From Welwitschia mirabilis (lineage: Eukaryota; Gnetophyta; Gnetopsida; Welwitschiales): 64,000 nt of DNA. The stretch lies in contig JBOZIK010000001.1 in the NCBI GenBank assembly GCA_051453625.1, forward strand, positions 106,063,466 to 106,127,465, in the 5' to 3' direction. This document shows positions 25,809-37,209 of this stretch, piece by piece; position 1 is the stretch's first letter; the number at the start of each line of letters is the position of its first letter. The notes beneath the pieces are model-generated. The model saw only the letters and a list, made by a program, of their open reading frames with translations. It did not search any database and had not been told where the DNA came from. The position numbers and the translations under genes are program-made.

Positions 25809-25997
25809 AACTACTATCAAAAAACTGAGAAAAATCAAAAACTAAAATAAAATAGAAAAGATTAAAAAATTAAAAAATGAAAAAAAATAAAAAGCTATAA
25901 TTCTTAATTTAGAATACAACATTACTATATATAAATAGCTTAAAAAATCTAATTTACTTACTTGAATGATAACAATTTTCATGCTCCTCAATAGCCT

Positions 25998-26017
25998 TTC
26001 CCAATAATAGTGTCAAG
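25998..26017 (-). other. Primer-binding site of E2 (tRNA-Asp type, decayed)
   Basis: Minus strand TTGACACTATTATTGGGAA is the tRNA-Asp PBS with deamination-type substitutions. Confidence 0.6.
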
Positions 26018-26018
26018 A

Positions 26019-27086
26019 TCTTATAGTACATATTTTTTCATACATACTGTAATAAAAATGGAAGTGATCCTAATGTCGTAACCTATCAAAGACTTATGAG
26101 AGAAGAATAAGGATTGATTTTTAGCAAAATAAGGTAACTGAAATTAAATAATAATGTAAGAAATAAAGATACCATGCAAATGCAAATGCAACTAAATTCA
26201 AATGCAATGCAAAATAAATCTAAACTACTTTCCTTCAGCCTTAACAAAGGTTACTCTTAATACTTATATCACCAATGAAACTGTCACTGGATTAAGAGCA
26301 ACATAAACCATAAGGAAGATATGATAAAGTAATATCCACACATGAAAATAGAGTTTTGTATTAGAAATAACTAGCATCTAGATTACAAAATAGTCGAATC
26401 TCAATGAAGGATGCTTAGCCCTTTACCACAAGAACATCTTTCTATAACTCACAAGATGGATTTCTCATCCTTCGATCTCTTATCATGCAAATGTTTGATG
26501 CATTAAAGATAAAGATAAGAGTTAAAGGGGGACCTTATTTATAGGGTAAAGAAATAAAACTAACATACAAAAGGTACTGCAAAATATGCCCAATTACAAG
26601 AAATAAATAGATGAAATGAGCAAAGGTTAGATGGGAGTTACAAGTGCCATCCTCACTGTCGTGGGAACAACCAAGGGGATAATGGTTTATACATTATGAT
26701 TTATTGTCCTTCATGTTATGGAAACAACATAAGGAATGACATCCTTAGAAAAGAGGTTTCCATTGGTCCTAGTTCCAATCTATTCAGCATCATATTGTGG
26801 TATATATAGGCCTATCATCCTATCTATTGTGGAGATAACAATGGAGACAACAATCTTCCTTAGCTTTCCAACTCATGAAAATTTAGCTCTAGCATCATTG
26901 ATCTTCCTTCACAGTAGTGAGCATTAAAAAATTCCTAAAATGCCTTTGAATATGCTATGAATTATGTATTTCAGTGATCATCTATTGATTCTTTAAAATC
27001 CTCAAATTTTCATCTAAACCTATGTAAATATCCTGCAAAACAACTCATAAAACCCCATCAAATACATATAATTTATTAGTGCATCA
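26019..27086 (-). repeat. 5' LTR of E2
   Basis: About 1.07 kb. On the minus strand it starts TGATGCACTAATAAATT at 27086 and ends next to the decayed PBS. It matches 18070-19131 along its length. Confidence 0.8.
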
Positions 27087-27236
27087 ATTATAGAAAGGAA
27101 AGTTCTCATTATCTTCATTATGTGATGGAATATTTTCTAATATTTCCTAAGTTGACTCTTCTTCCTCTTTGTTAAATAATATCGTTAATTCTAAACTATA
27201 GTCCTAATTTTCAGTTATTGAATTGCTATTACTGAC

Positions 27237-27700
27237 TATCACCTTAGACTATCATCTAGATGACAAGAGTGGATGATTTTTGCAATGTTTTTTCTTATCA
27301 TTTTAAGGGCATTTCATTATAAATAGGAATATATAAATATTATGCCAAAATTAGTAATAATAACCAGGAATAATTTGGCAAATGATGGACTTGATTATTG
27401 AAAGTGGCGTATTATATTTCTCATCATTAGGAAATAGCTTTAGACTAATGGTTATAGGTAAAGACATGAACTATGACTTTAGTCCTCTTATTGGAACCCT
27501 TAGGGATTAGCCAAGGTTATCTTTGCTTACATCCATCTAGTCTATCCACCCCCACCTAAGGCCATAGGCTTAAATAGAATAATGAAGGGATACATCTTTT
27601 TGTACTTGGGTTACACCCATTCATATATCCTGTTAATTATGCTCATTTAGTGCCTTACCACACTTCTTTATAAAATAGTAAATTTAAAACATTACAACTG
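27237..27700 (+). mobile_element. Extra block in E1, possibly a tRNA-derived SINE
   Basis: E1 and E2 align on both sides, but E1 has about 460 bp here replacing about 16 bp. The block is richer in G+C, and 27430-27560 ('taatggttataggtaaag', 'ggaacccttagggattagcc', 'tgcttacatccatc', 'ccacccccacct') follows the order seen in plant Au-like SINEs: A-box-like start, degenerate B-box, then a conserved body. The match is by eye and weak; a fragment of another element is equally possible. Confidence 0.3.
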
Positions 27701-28623
27701 CCTTATTATGTAAATTCCTTACTGATTTTATCTCAGTACTTAAATTCTTTATTAATCTCATGTATTGAACTTTTCTTAAAGGTTGAACTCTTTTATCCTT
27801 ATTAGAAAGTGAGTAAAAGCTAGAGATATGATCGAATATTTTAATTTCATCATTATCTTCTTCTTCTTCGTTCTCATCTTCTTATTGCATTTTATTATTT
27901 TTTAATTCATTAGATTCATTAAAAAAAGAAATTCAATCATTATGTTTATCATAGATTAAAGAATTTTTAGATTTTATATGAGTGGATTATTCATCTAGAT
28001 TATCTAGTAGTAAATGGATGTCCAAGATATAATCTAAATACCTCAATATCATCATTTAATGAATGGTCATCCTCATTCCTATTATTGAAAGATTGAGTTA
28101 ATTTATTATTATCTCCCCCTTTCTCATCTCCTAATGAGTAGGATGTCGAAGTTTGATACGAAATTTTGTTTTCTTTTTAAAAGCAATAATCATTATCATT
28201 TGTTTCTAAGTTCTTCTTATTTTTCTCAAGGTAGGATATAGAAGAATAGGTTTCAGGTTATTGTGTTGCAAAATAACCTAGTATTTGTAATAGTGTTTGT
28301 TGCAAGATTTCAACCAAATTTTATAGGTTTTTATTGGTATTTTCCTAGTTGTTTATTATTTTATCAGTCATTCCTTTTGTTAAATCATGTTCTTGCTCAT
28401 AGTAGTTCATGAGAGATGGTTCTTCTTCATAGTAATTCATGGAAGATGGATGGGATTGATAAAAGTGATTGTAGGAAGTTTGTGTAAATGAGGTTAAATC
28501 CCTAAAATATGGAAGATTTTTATGGTCATATCTATATGAAGTTTGAAAAGAAGAAGGGGAATAATAAGATGGTTAAAAAGAGGAATGGTTCCAATTTCTA
28601 CTCTTAACATCATTATGTATTGT

Positions 28624-28850
28624 TCTTCTTCTTTCTGCAAAAGATTCTTAAAGTGTTTTCTTACTATTATTCTCAGAATTTTTTATGTTTCTCCTCCTTT
28701 TTGTAAAAATTTCTTGAAGTGTTTTCTTACTATTATTCTCAGAATTTTTCTTGTTTCTCCTCTTTTCTGAAAAAATCTCTCAAAGTTTTTCTTACTATTA
28801 TCCTTAGAATTTTCCAAGTTTTTCCTCTTTTCAACAAGAATTTCTCTAAG
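28624..28850 (-). repeat. 66-bp coding minisatellite in E1 gag-like frame
   Basis: The marker 'gttttcttactattatt' recurs at 28653, 28719 and about 28785, spacing 66 bp, so each unit adds 22 codons (theme KNSENNSKKTL on the minus strand). The same region of E2 (about 25120-25205) has about one unit. Confidence 0.85.
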
Positions 28851-29236
28851 AGTCCTTGTATCACTATTCATAATTAAGAAGAATGAGAAAATACAATCTA
28901 ATTCAAAATGATAAGGAATATAAGAATACAGTTAATAGAAATCTCTACTTTCTTTGATATTTTATCTTTTTATCAAAGTTCTCTAGATTCTTAATACTTA
29001 AAAATGTGTAATAGCTATTTTTACCTTCTATAAAATTATTTTTAAGGAATCGGATTCAGAAAACATAAACTTAAAAGATATATTGTATGCATCTAAAGAT
29101 TACATTCCCAATTTTATTTCAAATTACACTAGTCATTCTTTGATACTTTCTTCTATTAGTAGCCTTTTTCTTTCTCATGTTGATCATATCATAGCATCTT
29201 GCAAACAAAAAATAATAGAAATGAAATTAAAAACAA

Positions 29237-29690
29237 CTAATATTCATCATTCTAATTATAGGGATAATAGAGAGGATCACAAAAATAGAAAGAGAAAATA
29301 AATCTTTAGCAGAAAACCGAAAGTAGAAAATAAAAATAGGGGCTATTGTTCTTATTTTCATGTGAATGACATAAAGGATCATAAAAACCAAAAGTAAAAA
29401 GATAAAATTTTGTTGTAACTTAAGAATAAAATGCAACAAATAGAAATAGAGTATGTTGTCCACCTTATCATGGGAACAAGAGGGAAGTCAATGGCTATTT
29501 TAGTGTTAACACAAAAAAAACAAAAGAAAAATTCATAAATAAAAAGTAACTAGGAAAAAATTAAAATAAAAATTCATAGATAAAAAGTAACTAAAAAAAA
29601 ATTCACAAACAGAAAGTAAACTAATAAATCTATGTTTTCCATTTCCTATGTCATGGAGACAACCTAGAGGATAACAACTATTATCATAGA
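29237..29690 (-). repeat. Hairpin cassettes in E1 leader
   Basis: Four degenerate cassettes near 29240-29280, 29345-29380, 29455-29492 and 29637-29683, same type as in E2 and in the same place between PBS and gag. Confidence 0.55.
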
Positions 29691-29794
29691 CTATGAAAAA
29701 CAAAAAACTATAAACAAAAAACCTATGATTTCTAATTAAAAATACAATGTCACTATAATTCAAACGATGACAATCCTCATGCTCCTTAGTAGGC

Positions 29795-29814
29795 TTCCCC
29801 AGTAATGGTGCTAA
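29795..29814 (-). other. Primer-binding site of E1 (tRNA-Asp type, decayed)
   Basis: Minus strand TTAGCACCATTACTGGGGAA corresponds to the Athila/Tat PBS TTGGCGCCGTTGCCGGGGAA with only G-to-A and C-to-T type changes. Confidence 0.7.
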
Positions 29815-29816
29815 GA

Positions 29817-31055
29817 TGATGTGGTATGTATTCTTGTAACTTCATATTTTACTTTAAATCTTATTAATCAATATATATATATATATATTGCCAAGTACAC
29901 ACTCTAGTATAAATAGGAGTAATTCAAATATCATAACCCATTGAAGACTTATAAAAGAAGAAGGAGAATTGATTTCCAAAGTAAATATGATAACCAAAAC
30001 TTAAGAACTAATGCAAGAAAGTAAATGTGTAATGCAATGCAAATGCACTTAACCTAAATGAACAACTATCCAAGTACCAAATTGATGGGTTGAGAGGATC
30101 AGCCATGTATAACCTAAATCAATTAATTAGACTATTACTAACCAAAACTAACTTAAACTATCAAGTGAGTTAAATAAATGCAATGTAAAATAAACCTAAA
30201 AGTACTTTCTTTAGATTTAACAAACGCTGCTCTTAAGACCTATATTATCAATGAAACTCTCCCCGAATTAAGGACAACTTAAACCATAAGAAAAATATAT
30301 TAGAATTAAATGCACAAATGAAATAGAGTTTTTATATTAAAATAGAACTAGCATATGGGTTATAAAATAGCTGAGTCTTAATAGAGAATGAATAGCCTAA
30401 TACCATGGAAATGTCTTTCTATAACTCTCGAGATGGATCTCTCACCCTTCAATCTCCTGTCACAAGATTGTCTGATGCATTAAAGATAGATAGGAGAGTC
30501 AAAAGTGGATCTTATTTATAGGTTAAGAAGTGAAACAATCACACAAAATTCACTACAAAATATGCTTAATTATAACAAAGAAATAGATAAAATGGATAAA
30601 GGTTGGTTGCCAGTTACAAGTGTCATTTTGCCTATCATGGAATAACCAAGGAGACAATAGCTAAAACATTACATTCATCATATTACATGTTATGTGGATG
30701 ATCATGAGGACAACATCACTTTATAAAAGATGACTTAGTAGTATCAGCTCTAGTCCATGTCAGCATTCCCAAGTGGTATCTCTAGTGCTTTCATCCTATC
30801 TATCATGGGACGATAGAGGGGATAATAGTCCTCTTTATCTTTTTAATGTAAGAGAAGTCTTTATTTTATATTAGTGGCCTTCCTTCAGAGCCATGTGCAT
30901 CAAAATATACCTATTCTAAATATGCTAAGAATTATACATTTCTGTGATCATCCGTTATTTCTTCATAACTCTTAGAATTGCATTTAAACCTATATAAAGA
31001 TCTTACAAAATAGCTCATAACATCCATCAAATATATATAATTTAGTAGCATATTA
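29817..31055 (-). repeat. 5' LTR of E1
   Basis: Single-copy form of the LTR, about 1.24 kb. On the minus strand it starts TAATATGCTACT (terminal TG changed to TA) and ends CCACATCA. A TATA-type TATAAATAAG lies near 30525 on the minus strand. A hairpin cassette pair lies at about 30620-30700. Confidence 0.75.
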
Positions 31056-31601
31056 AACCACCATAATGTTAGAAAAATATCAATATAAATTAACTCCTAC
31101 TAAGAAAGCCAAGGTTATCTTAGATTCTCATGCTCTTAATGCTATTTTTTGTAGAGTATGTATAGATGAATTCAAGAGGATTGTAAACTCTAAACATGCC
31201 AAAGAAGCTTGGGATATTCTTGAAATAGCATAAAAAGAAACATATATTATAAATTAGGCAAAGTTATATATGCTTATCTTCAAGTTTAAAGATATTTGCA
31301 TGGAAGAAGTGGAGACTCTATAAGATTTCTTTGCTAGACTAATAGACATTGTAAATTATATGGCAAATTTAGATGAGAAAATGGATGAAGAAAAGGTCAT
31401 ATGAAAATTTATAAGACTCTCTCAAAATCCTTTGAGCCAAAGATCATAACCATCAAAAAAAAAAAAAGAAGAAAGGACATTTATTGAATGGTACTTTAGG
31501 AACTTCAAGGTAATCTTCAAAATTATGAGTTAAAGTTCTCAAAAGATAAAAAGAAAATTCTTACATTGAAAAGTATGCAGGAATAGTCCAAATTTAAAAA
31601 A
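31056..31601 (+). pseudogene. gag: Copia gag continuation beyond the nested insertion (H1)
   Basis: Sequence after the E1 insertion continues the SIRE-type gag, with recognisable segments LDSHALNAIF, EFKRIVNSKHAKEAWDIL, DFFARLIDIVNYMANLDEKM. The register differs from the N-terminal part by a small indel and several stops are present. It ends at an assembly gap (31602-31701). Confidence 0.7.
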
Positions 31602-31701
31602 NNNNNNNNNNNNNNNNNNNNNNNNNNNNNNNNNNNNNNNNNNNNNNNNNNNNNNNNNNNNNNNNNNNNNNNNNNNNNNNNNNNNNNNNNNNNNNNNNNN
31701 N
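31602..31701. other. Assembly gap (100 N)
   Basis: In Copia gag; the same gag portion occurs before and after it. Confidence 1.
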
Positions 31702-31945
31702 TTATCTATATTAAAATTCTTATAATCATTATTATAACTTAAAATAATAAATTACCCAAGACTAAGATTAAATAATTAGGTAACCTTATGAGTATGTATA
31801 ATGTATATAATACATTATTAATTATAGGGCTACGAATAAATCTTCACTAACAATAAAAAGAGATTTTCATTAAAATTAATATTAAAATGTTTTACATATT
31901 TTAGAAACCCTATTAATTAAAGCTTACAAAATGTGGGTTATAACA
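31702..31945. other. Unassigned A+T-rich stretch after a gap
   Basis: No ORF or element signature. It ends in 'aaaatgtgggttataaca' directly before a second copy of Copia gag, so it may be the end of another LTR or a flank brought in by misassembly. Confidence 0.3.
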
Positions 31946-32006
31946 CTGAAGAAGCTTAGAATATTTTGGAAATAGCACATGAAGGAACATCCACTGTAAA
32001 GTAAGT

Positions 32007-32074
32007 AAAGCTATAGATGCTTATCTCCAAGTTTAAAGTTAAAGCTATAGATGCTTATCTCCAAGTTTAAAGTT
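32007..32074 (+). repeat. Perfect 34-bp tandem duplication in Copia gag
   Basis: Positions 32007-32040 and 32041-32074 are identical. At 34 bp it shifts the gag frame, so it arose after loss of function or caused it. The lack of substitutions marks it as recent compared with the rest of the element. Confidence 0.95.
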
Positions 32075-33408
32075 ATTCACATGAAAGAAAAAGATACTCT
32101 ACAAGAGTTCTTTACTAGACTGACAGACATAGTAAACTCTATGACAAATTTAGATGAGAAAATGAATGAAGGAAAGGTTTACAAAAAGTTCTAAGATCTC
32201 TTCCAAAATACTTTATACTAAATGTCATAACCATCAAGGAAAGTAAGAACATCAATTAAATGGTACTTAAGGAACTTTATGGTAATCTTTAAAATTATGA
32301 ATTAAATCTTTTTAAAGATAAAAACAAAAGTCTTGGATTGAAAAGTGTGTAAGAAGAGGCTAGATTTGAAAAATTAGATGAAGACTTAATAAAGATGAGG
32401 TTGCTCTTTTAGCAAGAAGATTCAAAAAATTCTTTCGTAGAAGAAAAAAAGATGGTAAACCAAGCAAGAAGTCAAAGAGGATCATTCCAAACTAAGAAGA
32501 GATCCAAAAAAAGGGAAGGAAATCCAATGCTATGCTTGTAAGGGATATGGAAATGTTACAAATGAATGTTTAAATAATAGAAGAGATTAAACCAAATCCA
32601 AAACATCATCCTTTATTTTCACTTGAGATAATGTAGATGAAGAAGATGATATTAGCTCAAGCCAAGAGTCAAATGAAGACAGAAGACTTTCTTTCATGGT
32701 AATAGTCCCTCTTATAAAGAACATGCCTTGCTTAATAGAATCACATGATCTAGATCTTTTTGAAGAAGATCAAAAGGAGCTAATAGATCCCTGGCAAGAA
32801 CTTTATTTAGAATGCAAAAAATGGGTAAAATAAATCAATGAGATAGTGAAGGCTATAAACAAGGAAAAGGAAGAGTTGGAAATAAAGTATAGGATGGTTA
32901 AAACAAAAAAAAACTCTAAGCTTACTTAAGAGGTAAGAGCTTATCTTACTTTATAAATAAATTTTCAAACAGTTCAAGTAAATTAAAACAAATTCTTGGA
33001 ATACAAAGACCAGTACATGATAAGAAAGGTATTTGCTTCATCTATCAAAAATCATGCAATCAGTTGAATTAGGTAACATGGAAAAATAAGTATGTGTTAA
33101 AAATTACATGTCATTTTTATGGAAAAAAGGTCATTCAAAATTATTTTGCAATGCTAAAAATTTAATGCTCTTTTCAAATTCTATTAGTACTTTTCCATTT
33201 AAATTTGGAAATGTGTACCACAACAATTTAAATGGACTAAGTGAGTTAAGGCTAACAATTTGAAAATTTTATTGATTCAAATAGATCTTAAAGTATCAAA
33301 TGTAACTTGCTAGTACTTAGATAAATAGTTGATCTCAATACATAACAAGTGACAAATTAAGATTCTAACTTTTGGATGACTTTGATGGAGGAGAAGTAAT
33401 GTTCGATG

Positions 33409-33430
33409 ACAAAAAAAAAAAAAAAAAAAG
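33409..33430. repeat. Poly(A) run within Copia protease region
   Basis: About 19 consecutive A residues interrupt the degenerate frame ahead of the KYNLLSIS motif. It is likely slippage-expanded. Confidence 0.85.
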
Positions 33431-36316
33431 CAAAGATTGAAGGGATTGGAAGCATAAGTGGAGGTAACATGCCTAAAATTAATAAATTTTTAAATGTAAT
33501 CAGCCTTAAATATAATTTGTTGAGTATTAGTCAAATTTATAATAAAGGTTATAAATTTATTTTTGATAATCAAAATTTTGTGAAGTTAAACATGGTAAAA
33601 CAAATAATGTTCCTCTTAAAGTAAATAGAATAGATAAGGTTTACAGCATTTATTAGTCTTTATTTCCTTGTTATTTTTAGCATGTAAACCAAGAAGAATT
33701 ATGGCATTAATGATTAGGACATGTAAACTATGATCATCTCAAAACAATCATTAAAAGAAACATTGTGAAAAGAATCCCCAAGATCAACATTGAAAATCAT
33801 GGGCTTTGTGATGCTTGTTAAAAAGGAAAATAAGTTAAGACTTCTTACAAAAGTAAAACTCTAGTCTTCACAATAATGCCACTTGAATTCATTCACATGG
33901 ACTTAGTGGATCTAGTCCAAACTAAATGTTTAGAAGAAAAATGATATTTTCTAACTATGTTTGATGACTACTCTCAATTTACTTATATTACTTTCTTAGG
34001 AATTAAAGATAAAAATTTAAAAGTCATATTAAAATCTATAAAAAAATCCAAAATAAAAAAGGATAGACTATCAAAAAAAATTAAAAGTAACTATGGAGGA
34101 GAATTCAAAAATCATCTTTTTGAGTAATATTATGTAGAAAATGGTATAGAACATCAGTTCTCGACCCCAAAGGCTCCTAAATAAAATGGAATTACAAAGA
34201 GGAAAAATTGAGTCCTACAGGAAATGGCAAAAACAATGTTAATGAAGTTCTTAAAACATTTTGAACTGAAGTGATAAGCACTGCTTGCTACATTATCAAC
34301 AAAGTCTATCTAAGATCAGGCATGGATAAAATCCCCTATGAGATTTCAAAAGAAATAAAATCAAATGTTTCATATTTTAAAGTCTTTGGGAGTAAATATA
34401 TTATCTTAAAAGATAGAGAACATTTGAGAAAATTTGAGTTCAAAGCTAATAAAGTAACCATTTTAGGATACTTAACTAGAAGTAGAGCCTATTGAGTGTT
34501 CAATAAATAAAGTCTAATAGTGAAAGAATATATAAATTTTTAAATAGATGACTTTAGTAGAAGACTTCAAATGGTGAAGAATGTCTAAGTCCAAAAACCT
34601 CCATCGTAAAAGAAGTAATAACTAAAAAGGAAGAAGAGACATCTTAAGAGGTTAGTTTCAAAAATTTAGAAGAGATAAAATATCATTCTCTAAAGTCTAT
34701 CATTAGAGATGTTACCTAAAAACATTTGAACAAAAAAGTTTCTTAAAAGTTTTTGTCCCAATATTTATTATGTCTCTTAAATTGAACTCAATAAGTTTAA
34801 AGAGGTAGAATCTCTTAAATAATGGATACTAGCTATGCAAGATAAACTTTAATAATTTAAAAGAAGTAATGTTTGGAAACTTGTAGAAAGACTAAAAAAC
34901 TAAAATGTAATTAAAAAAAAAAAAGTATCTTTAAGAAGAAAGTAATGAATAAAATAGTGTAATTAAGAATAAGACAAGATTAGTGGCTCAAGGATACAAC
35001 CAAATTGAAGGAATAGATATAAGAAATACATTTTCTCTAATGACTAGACTAGATAGCATTAGAATGTTTCTATTTTATGTAACTTCTAAGAATATTAAAG
35101 TTCTTTAAGTGGATGTGAAAAATTCCTTTCTAAATGAAAACCTTAATAAAGAAGTTTATGTGAAACAACCTTAAGGTTTCATAGACCCATACAAACCAAA
35201 TCATGTGTATAGACTCAAAAAGGCTTTATATGATTTAAAACAAGCTCTTAGGGCTTGGTATGAAAAACTAGCTACATTTATTAATAAAAATAGTTACATT
35301 CATGAAACTATGAATAAAATCTTATTAGTTTAAAATATTAAGAAGGATTTTATTATCATTCAAATCTATGTGGATGACATAATTTTTAGAGCCTCAAATG
35401 AAGTTCTCTTAAAAGAATTAGCTAGTATTATAACAACACATTTTATAATGAGTACGCTTGATGAAGTTTGTATGTTTTTTTATCTTTAAATCAAAAAAAA
35501 TAAAACATAAAATTTTTATATTTTAATCCAAATACTCAAGGAAATTGATCAAACAATTTGGACTAGAAAATGCAAAATCAACTAACACACCTATGTTAAC
35601 ATCATGTAAGATCAGTATTGATGAACATAAAAAATCTATGGACCAAAAACTTTATAGAATTATGATAGGAAGTCTATTATATTTAACTGCAAATAGACCT
35701 AATATAATGTTCAGTGTTACCATTTATGCTAGATATCAGACTCAATCAAAGGAATCACATCTTCAAGCTGTCAAACGGAACATAAGATATATAAAAGGAA
35801 TAAGTCACTATATATTATGATATCCTATAGAAATTTTCTTTGAACTTATAAGCTTTAGTGATGTATACTAGGTTGATTGTAAAGATGATAGAAAAAGTAC
35901 TAATAGAAATTATTTTCTTTTAGGATCACACTTGGTAGAATGAATAAGTAAGAACCAAAACTCTATCTCACTTTCTACAACAAAAGTAGAATATATAATA
36001 GCATGAATTTCTTGTACCCATATTCTTTGAATGAAAGAAATGATTAAAAACTTTGGAGTAAATTTTAAATAAGTTTTAATGTTTTGTAATAATACTACTG
36101 TGATTAATATTTTAAAGAACCCTATTTAACATTATCGAATTAAACACATTAAACTAATACATCATTTTTTTAGAGATCAAGCAAAAAAAGATAACATTTC
36201 CATGAATTTTGTAAGCACTGATAGATAACTAGTTGATATTTTCATAAAACCCCTAAATTTTAACAACTTTCTGGGAATTCATCACAAACTAGGAGTTGTC
36301 TCTCCATTATCTGACT

Positions 36317-36330
36317 AAAGGGAGGATAGT
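36317..36330 (+). other. Polypurine tract of Copia H2
   Basis: AAAGGGAGGATAG lies between the pol stop codon (TAA at 36316-36318) and the LTR start TGATTAGATG. Confidence 0.75.
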
Positions 36331-36740
36331 TGATTAGATGTTAGATTTCATTGATTGGATTTGGAAAAGAAGTTAGTTAACTATATTTTTATCTAGTCAT
36401 CTGGTCTTTTCAAGATCGACTTGAATCCAGCTAAGTTGACTGGGCTAAATCCCTGAACAACTGAACCTAGAAATTTTTTTTTTGATCTGAGCTTTATTAA
36501 ATTAATCAGATTAAAACCCACTTGACTAGAACTATTATAGAATCTAATAGATCTACAATGTATTTTTATCTAGTCATCTGGTCTTTTCCAGATCGACTTG
36601 AATCTAGTTAAGTCGACTGGGCTAAAGTCCCGATGAACTGAACCTAGAAATTTTTTTATGACCTGAGCCTTATCAAATCAATCAGATTAGAACCCACTCA
36701 ACTAGAATTATTATAGAATCTAATAGCTCTGTAATGTGAA
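36331..36740 (+). repeat. 3' LTR of Copia H2 (5' portion; end not located)
   Basis: Starts TGATTAGATG, similar to the start of the solo LTR read on the minus strand at 24681. Rich in GATCGACTTGAA and GTCGACTGGG motifs. A downstream end and PBS-proximal motif could not be found, so the LTR is truncated or too diverged. Confidence 0.6.
36384..36736 (+). repeat. 177-bp tandem duplication within the Copia LTR
   Basis: 36384-36560 and 36561-36736 are two copies of one unit, differing mainly by transitions. Both contain the GATCGACTTGAAT and GACTGGGCTAAA motifs, so the motif-rich part of the LTR was doubled. Confidence 0.9.
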
Positions 36741-37060
36741 AAATAGACTCGTAACTAAGAGTTAAGAAACATATTAAGGAGATTGTGAGATATGCATTTC
36801 AAATAACTCAATTATTTAATGTTTATTTGATACAATTTATACAAGCAATAAGGTCCAACATAGATATTAACTACCTATTCTATATTTGGATCCAAATCCT
36901 AAGATTTGTGGATCTTGAGGTAATGCATTATAAAACAAAACTTAAATTGGAAAAATCCCTACTTAATATCCAGTCCAAGAGATGAGGACTTAGACATTAC
37001 ATAATTGCTATAACATGCTTCTAGAATAGTGTTTAATATAGAAGTGATTTCATTAAGTAT
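36741..37060. other. Unassigned stretch downstream of the Copia LTR
   Basis: No repeat partner or protein match recognised. It might be the remainder of the LTR. Confidence 0.3.
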
Positions 37061-37209
37061 GAACTAGCCATTTCAAAGTGGATTAATCATAATAATGTGG
37101 ACTAACCATGACAACATGGACTAACCATGATAATATGAAATAACCACAAAAATGTGAACTAATCATCACAATGTGAACTAAATACTATAAAAGGACTAAC
37201 CATAGTAAG
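37061..37209. repeat. 19-bp minisatellite, about eight units
   Basis: Units of the form 'gactaaccatgataatatg' repeat about eight times with few changes, each 18-20 bp. Confidence 0.85.

Larger units (their letters stand above)
18070..27086 (-). mobile_element. Gypsy element E2 (non-autonomous), nested in E1
   Basis: E2 is flanked by a perfect 5-bp target duplication ATTAT (18065-18069 and 27087-27091). On the minus strand: 5' LTR 27086-26019, PBS, leader with four hairpin cassettes, degenerate gag-like/acidic frame, unidentified segment, integrase C-terminal scrap, 3' noncoding region, PPT and 3' LTR 19131-18070. The order and content match E1 throughout, so the two are members of one family. 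It carries a solo Copia LTR at 22950-24681. The RT, RNase H and integrase core are absent. Confidence 0.85.
27092..29230 (-). pseudogene. E1 degenerate gag-like frame
   Basis: Matches the E2 frame at 21900-25260 segment by segment and continues across E2 at about 18064-17900. It contains an amplified 66-bp coding repeat (28624-28850) that is not amplified in E2, and a roughly 460-bp extra block (27237-27700). Recognisable stretches correspond to the same tyrosine/serine-rich linker as in E2. Stops and frameshifts throughout. Confidence 0.45.
13157..31055 (-). mobile_element. Gypsy element E1 (non-autonomous, Athila/Tat-like), interrupted by E2
   Basis: Structure on the minus strand: 5' LTR 31055-29817, PBS 29814-29795, leader with hairpin cassettes, a long degenerate N/D/E-rich frame, an unidentified segment, an integrase C-terminal scrap, a 3' noncoding region, PPT near 14830 and 3' LTR 14814-13157. 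Flanks are AACCG (13152-13156) and AACCA (31056-31060), a 5-bp target duplication with one transition, lying inside Copia gag. Without E2 the element is about 8.9 kb. There is no room for, and no trace of, reverse transcriptase, RNase H or integrase core. Confidence 0.8.
31946..36318 (+). pseudogene. gag-pol: SIRE-like Copia gag-pol pseudogene (H2)
   Basis: The domain order is Copia: gag C-terminus with a zinc knuckle (32528-32569, C-x2-C-x4-N-x4-C, the histidine replaced by Asn), protease and pre-integrase region (33280-33860, with LKYNLLSISQ and GLCDAC), integrase (about 33860-34550, with MDLVDL, FDDYSQFTYI and the C-terminal YFKVFGSKYI), reverse transcriptase (about 34930-35560, [38 protein letters not shown] and an intact YVDD at 35368-35379), and RNase H (to 36318, GSLLYLTANRPNIMF, SLSTTKVEY, LVDIFIKPL). 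The frame is broken by many stops and shifts. Its first gag part duplicates 31195-31380, so it may be a second element rather than the continuation of H1. Confidence 0.85.

Noticed and set aside
37061-37209. Short regular repeats considered as a CRISPR array
   Set aside because: Units are contiguous with no spacers, and the DNA is plant nuclear.
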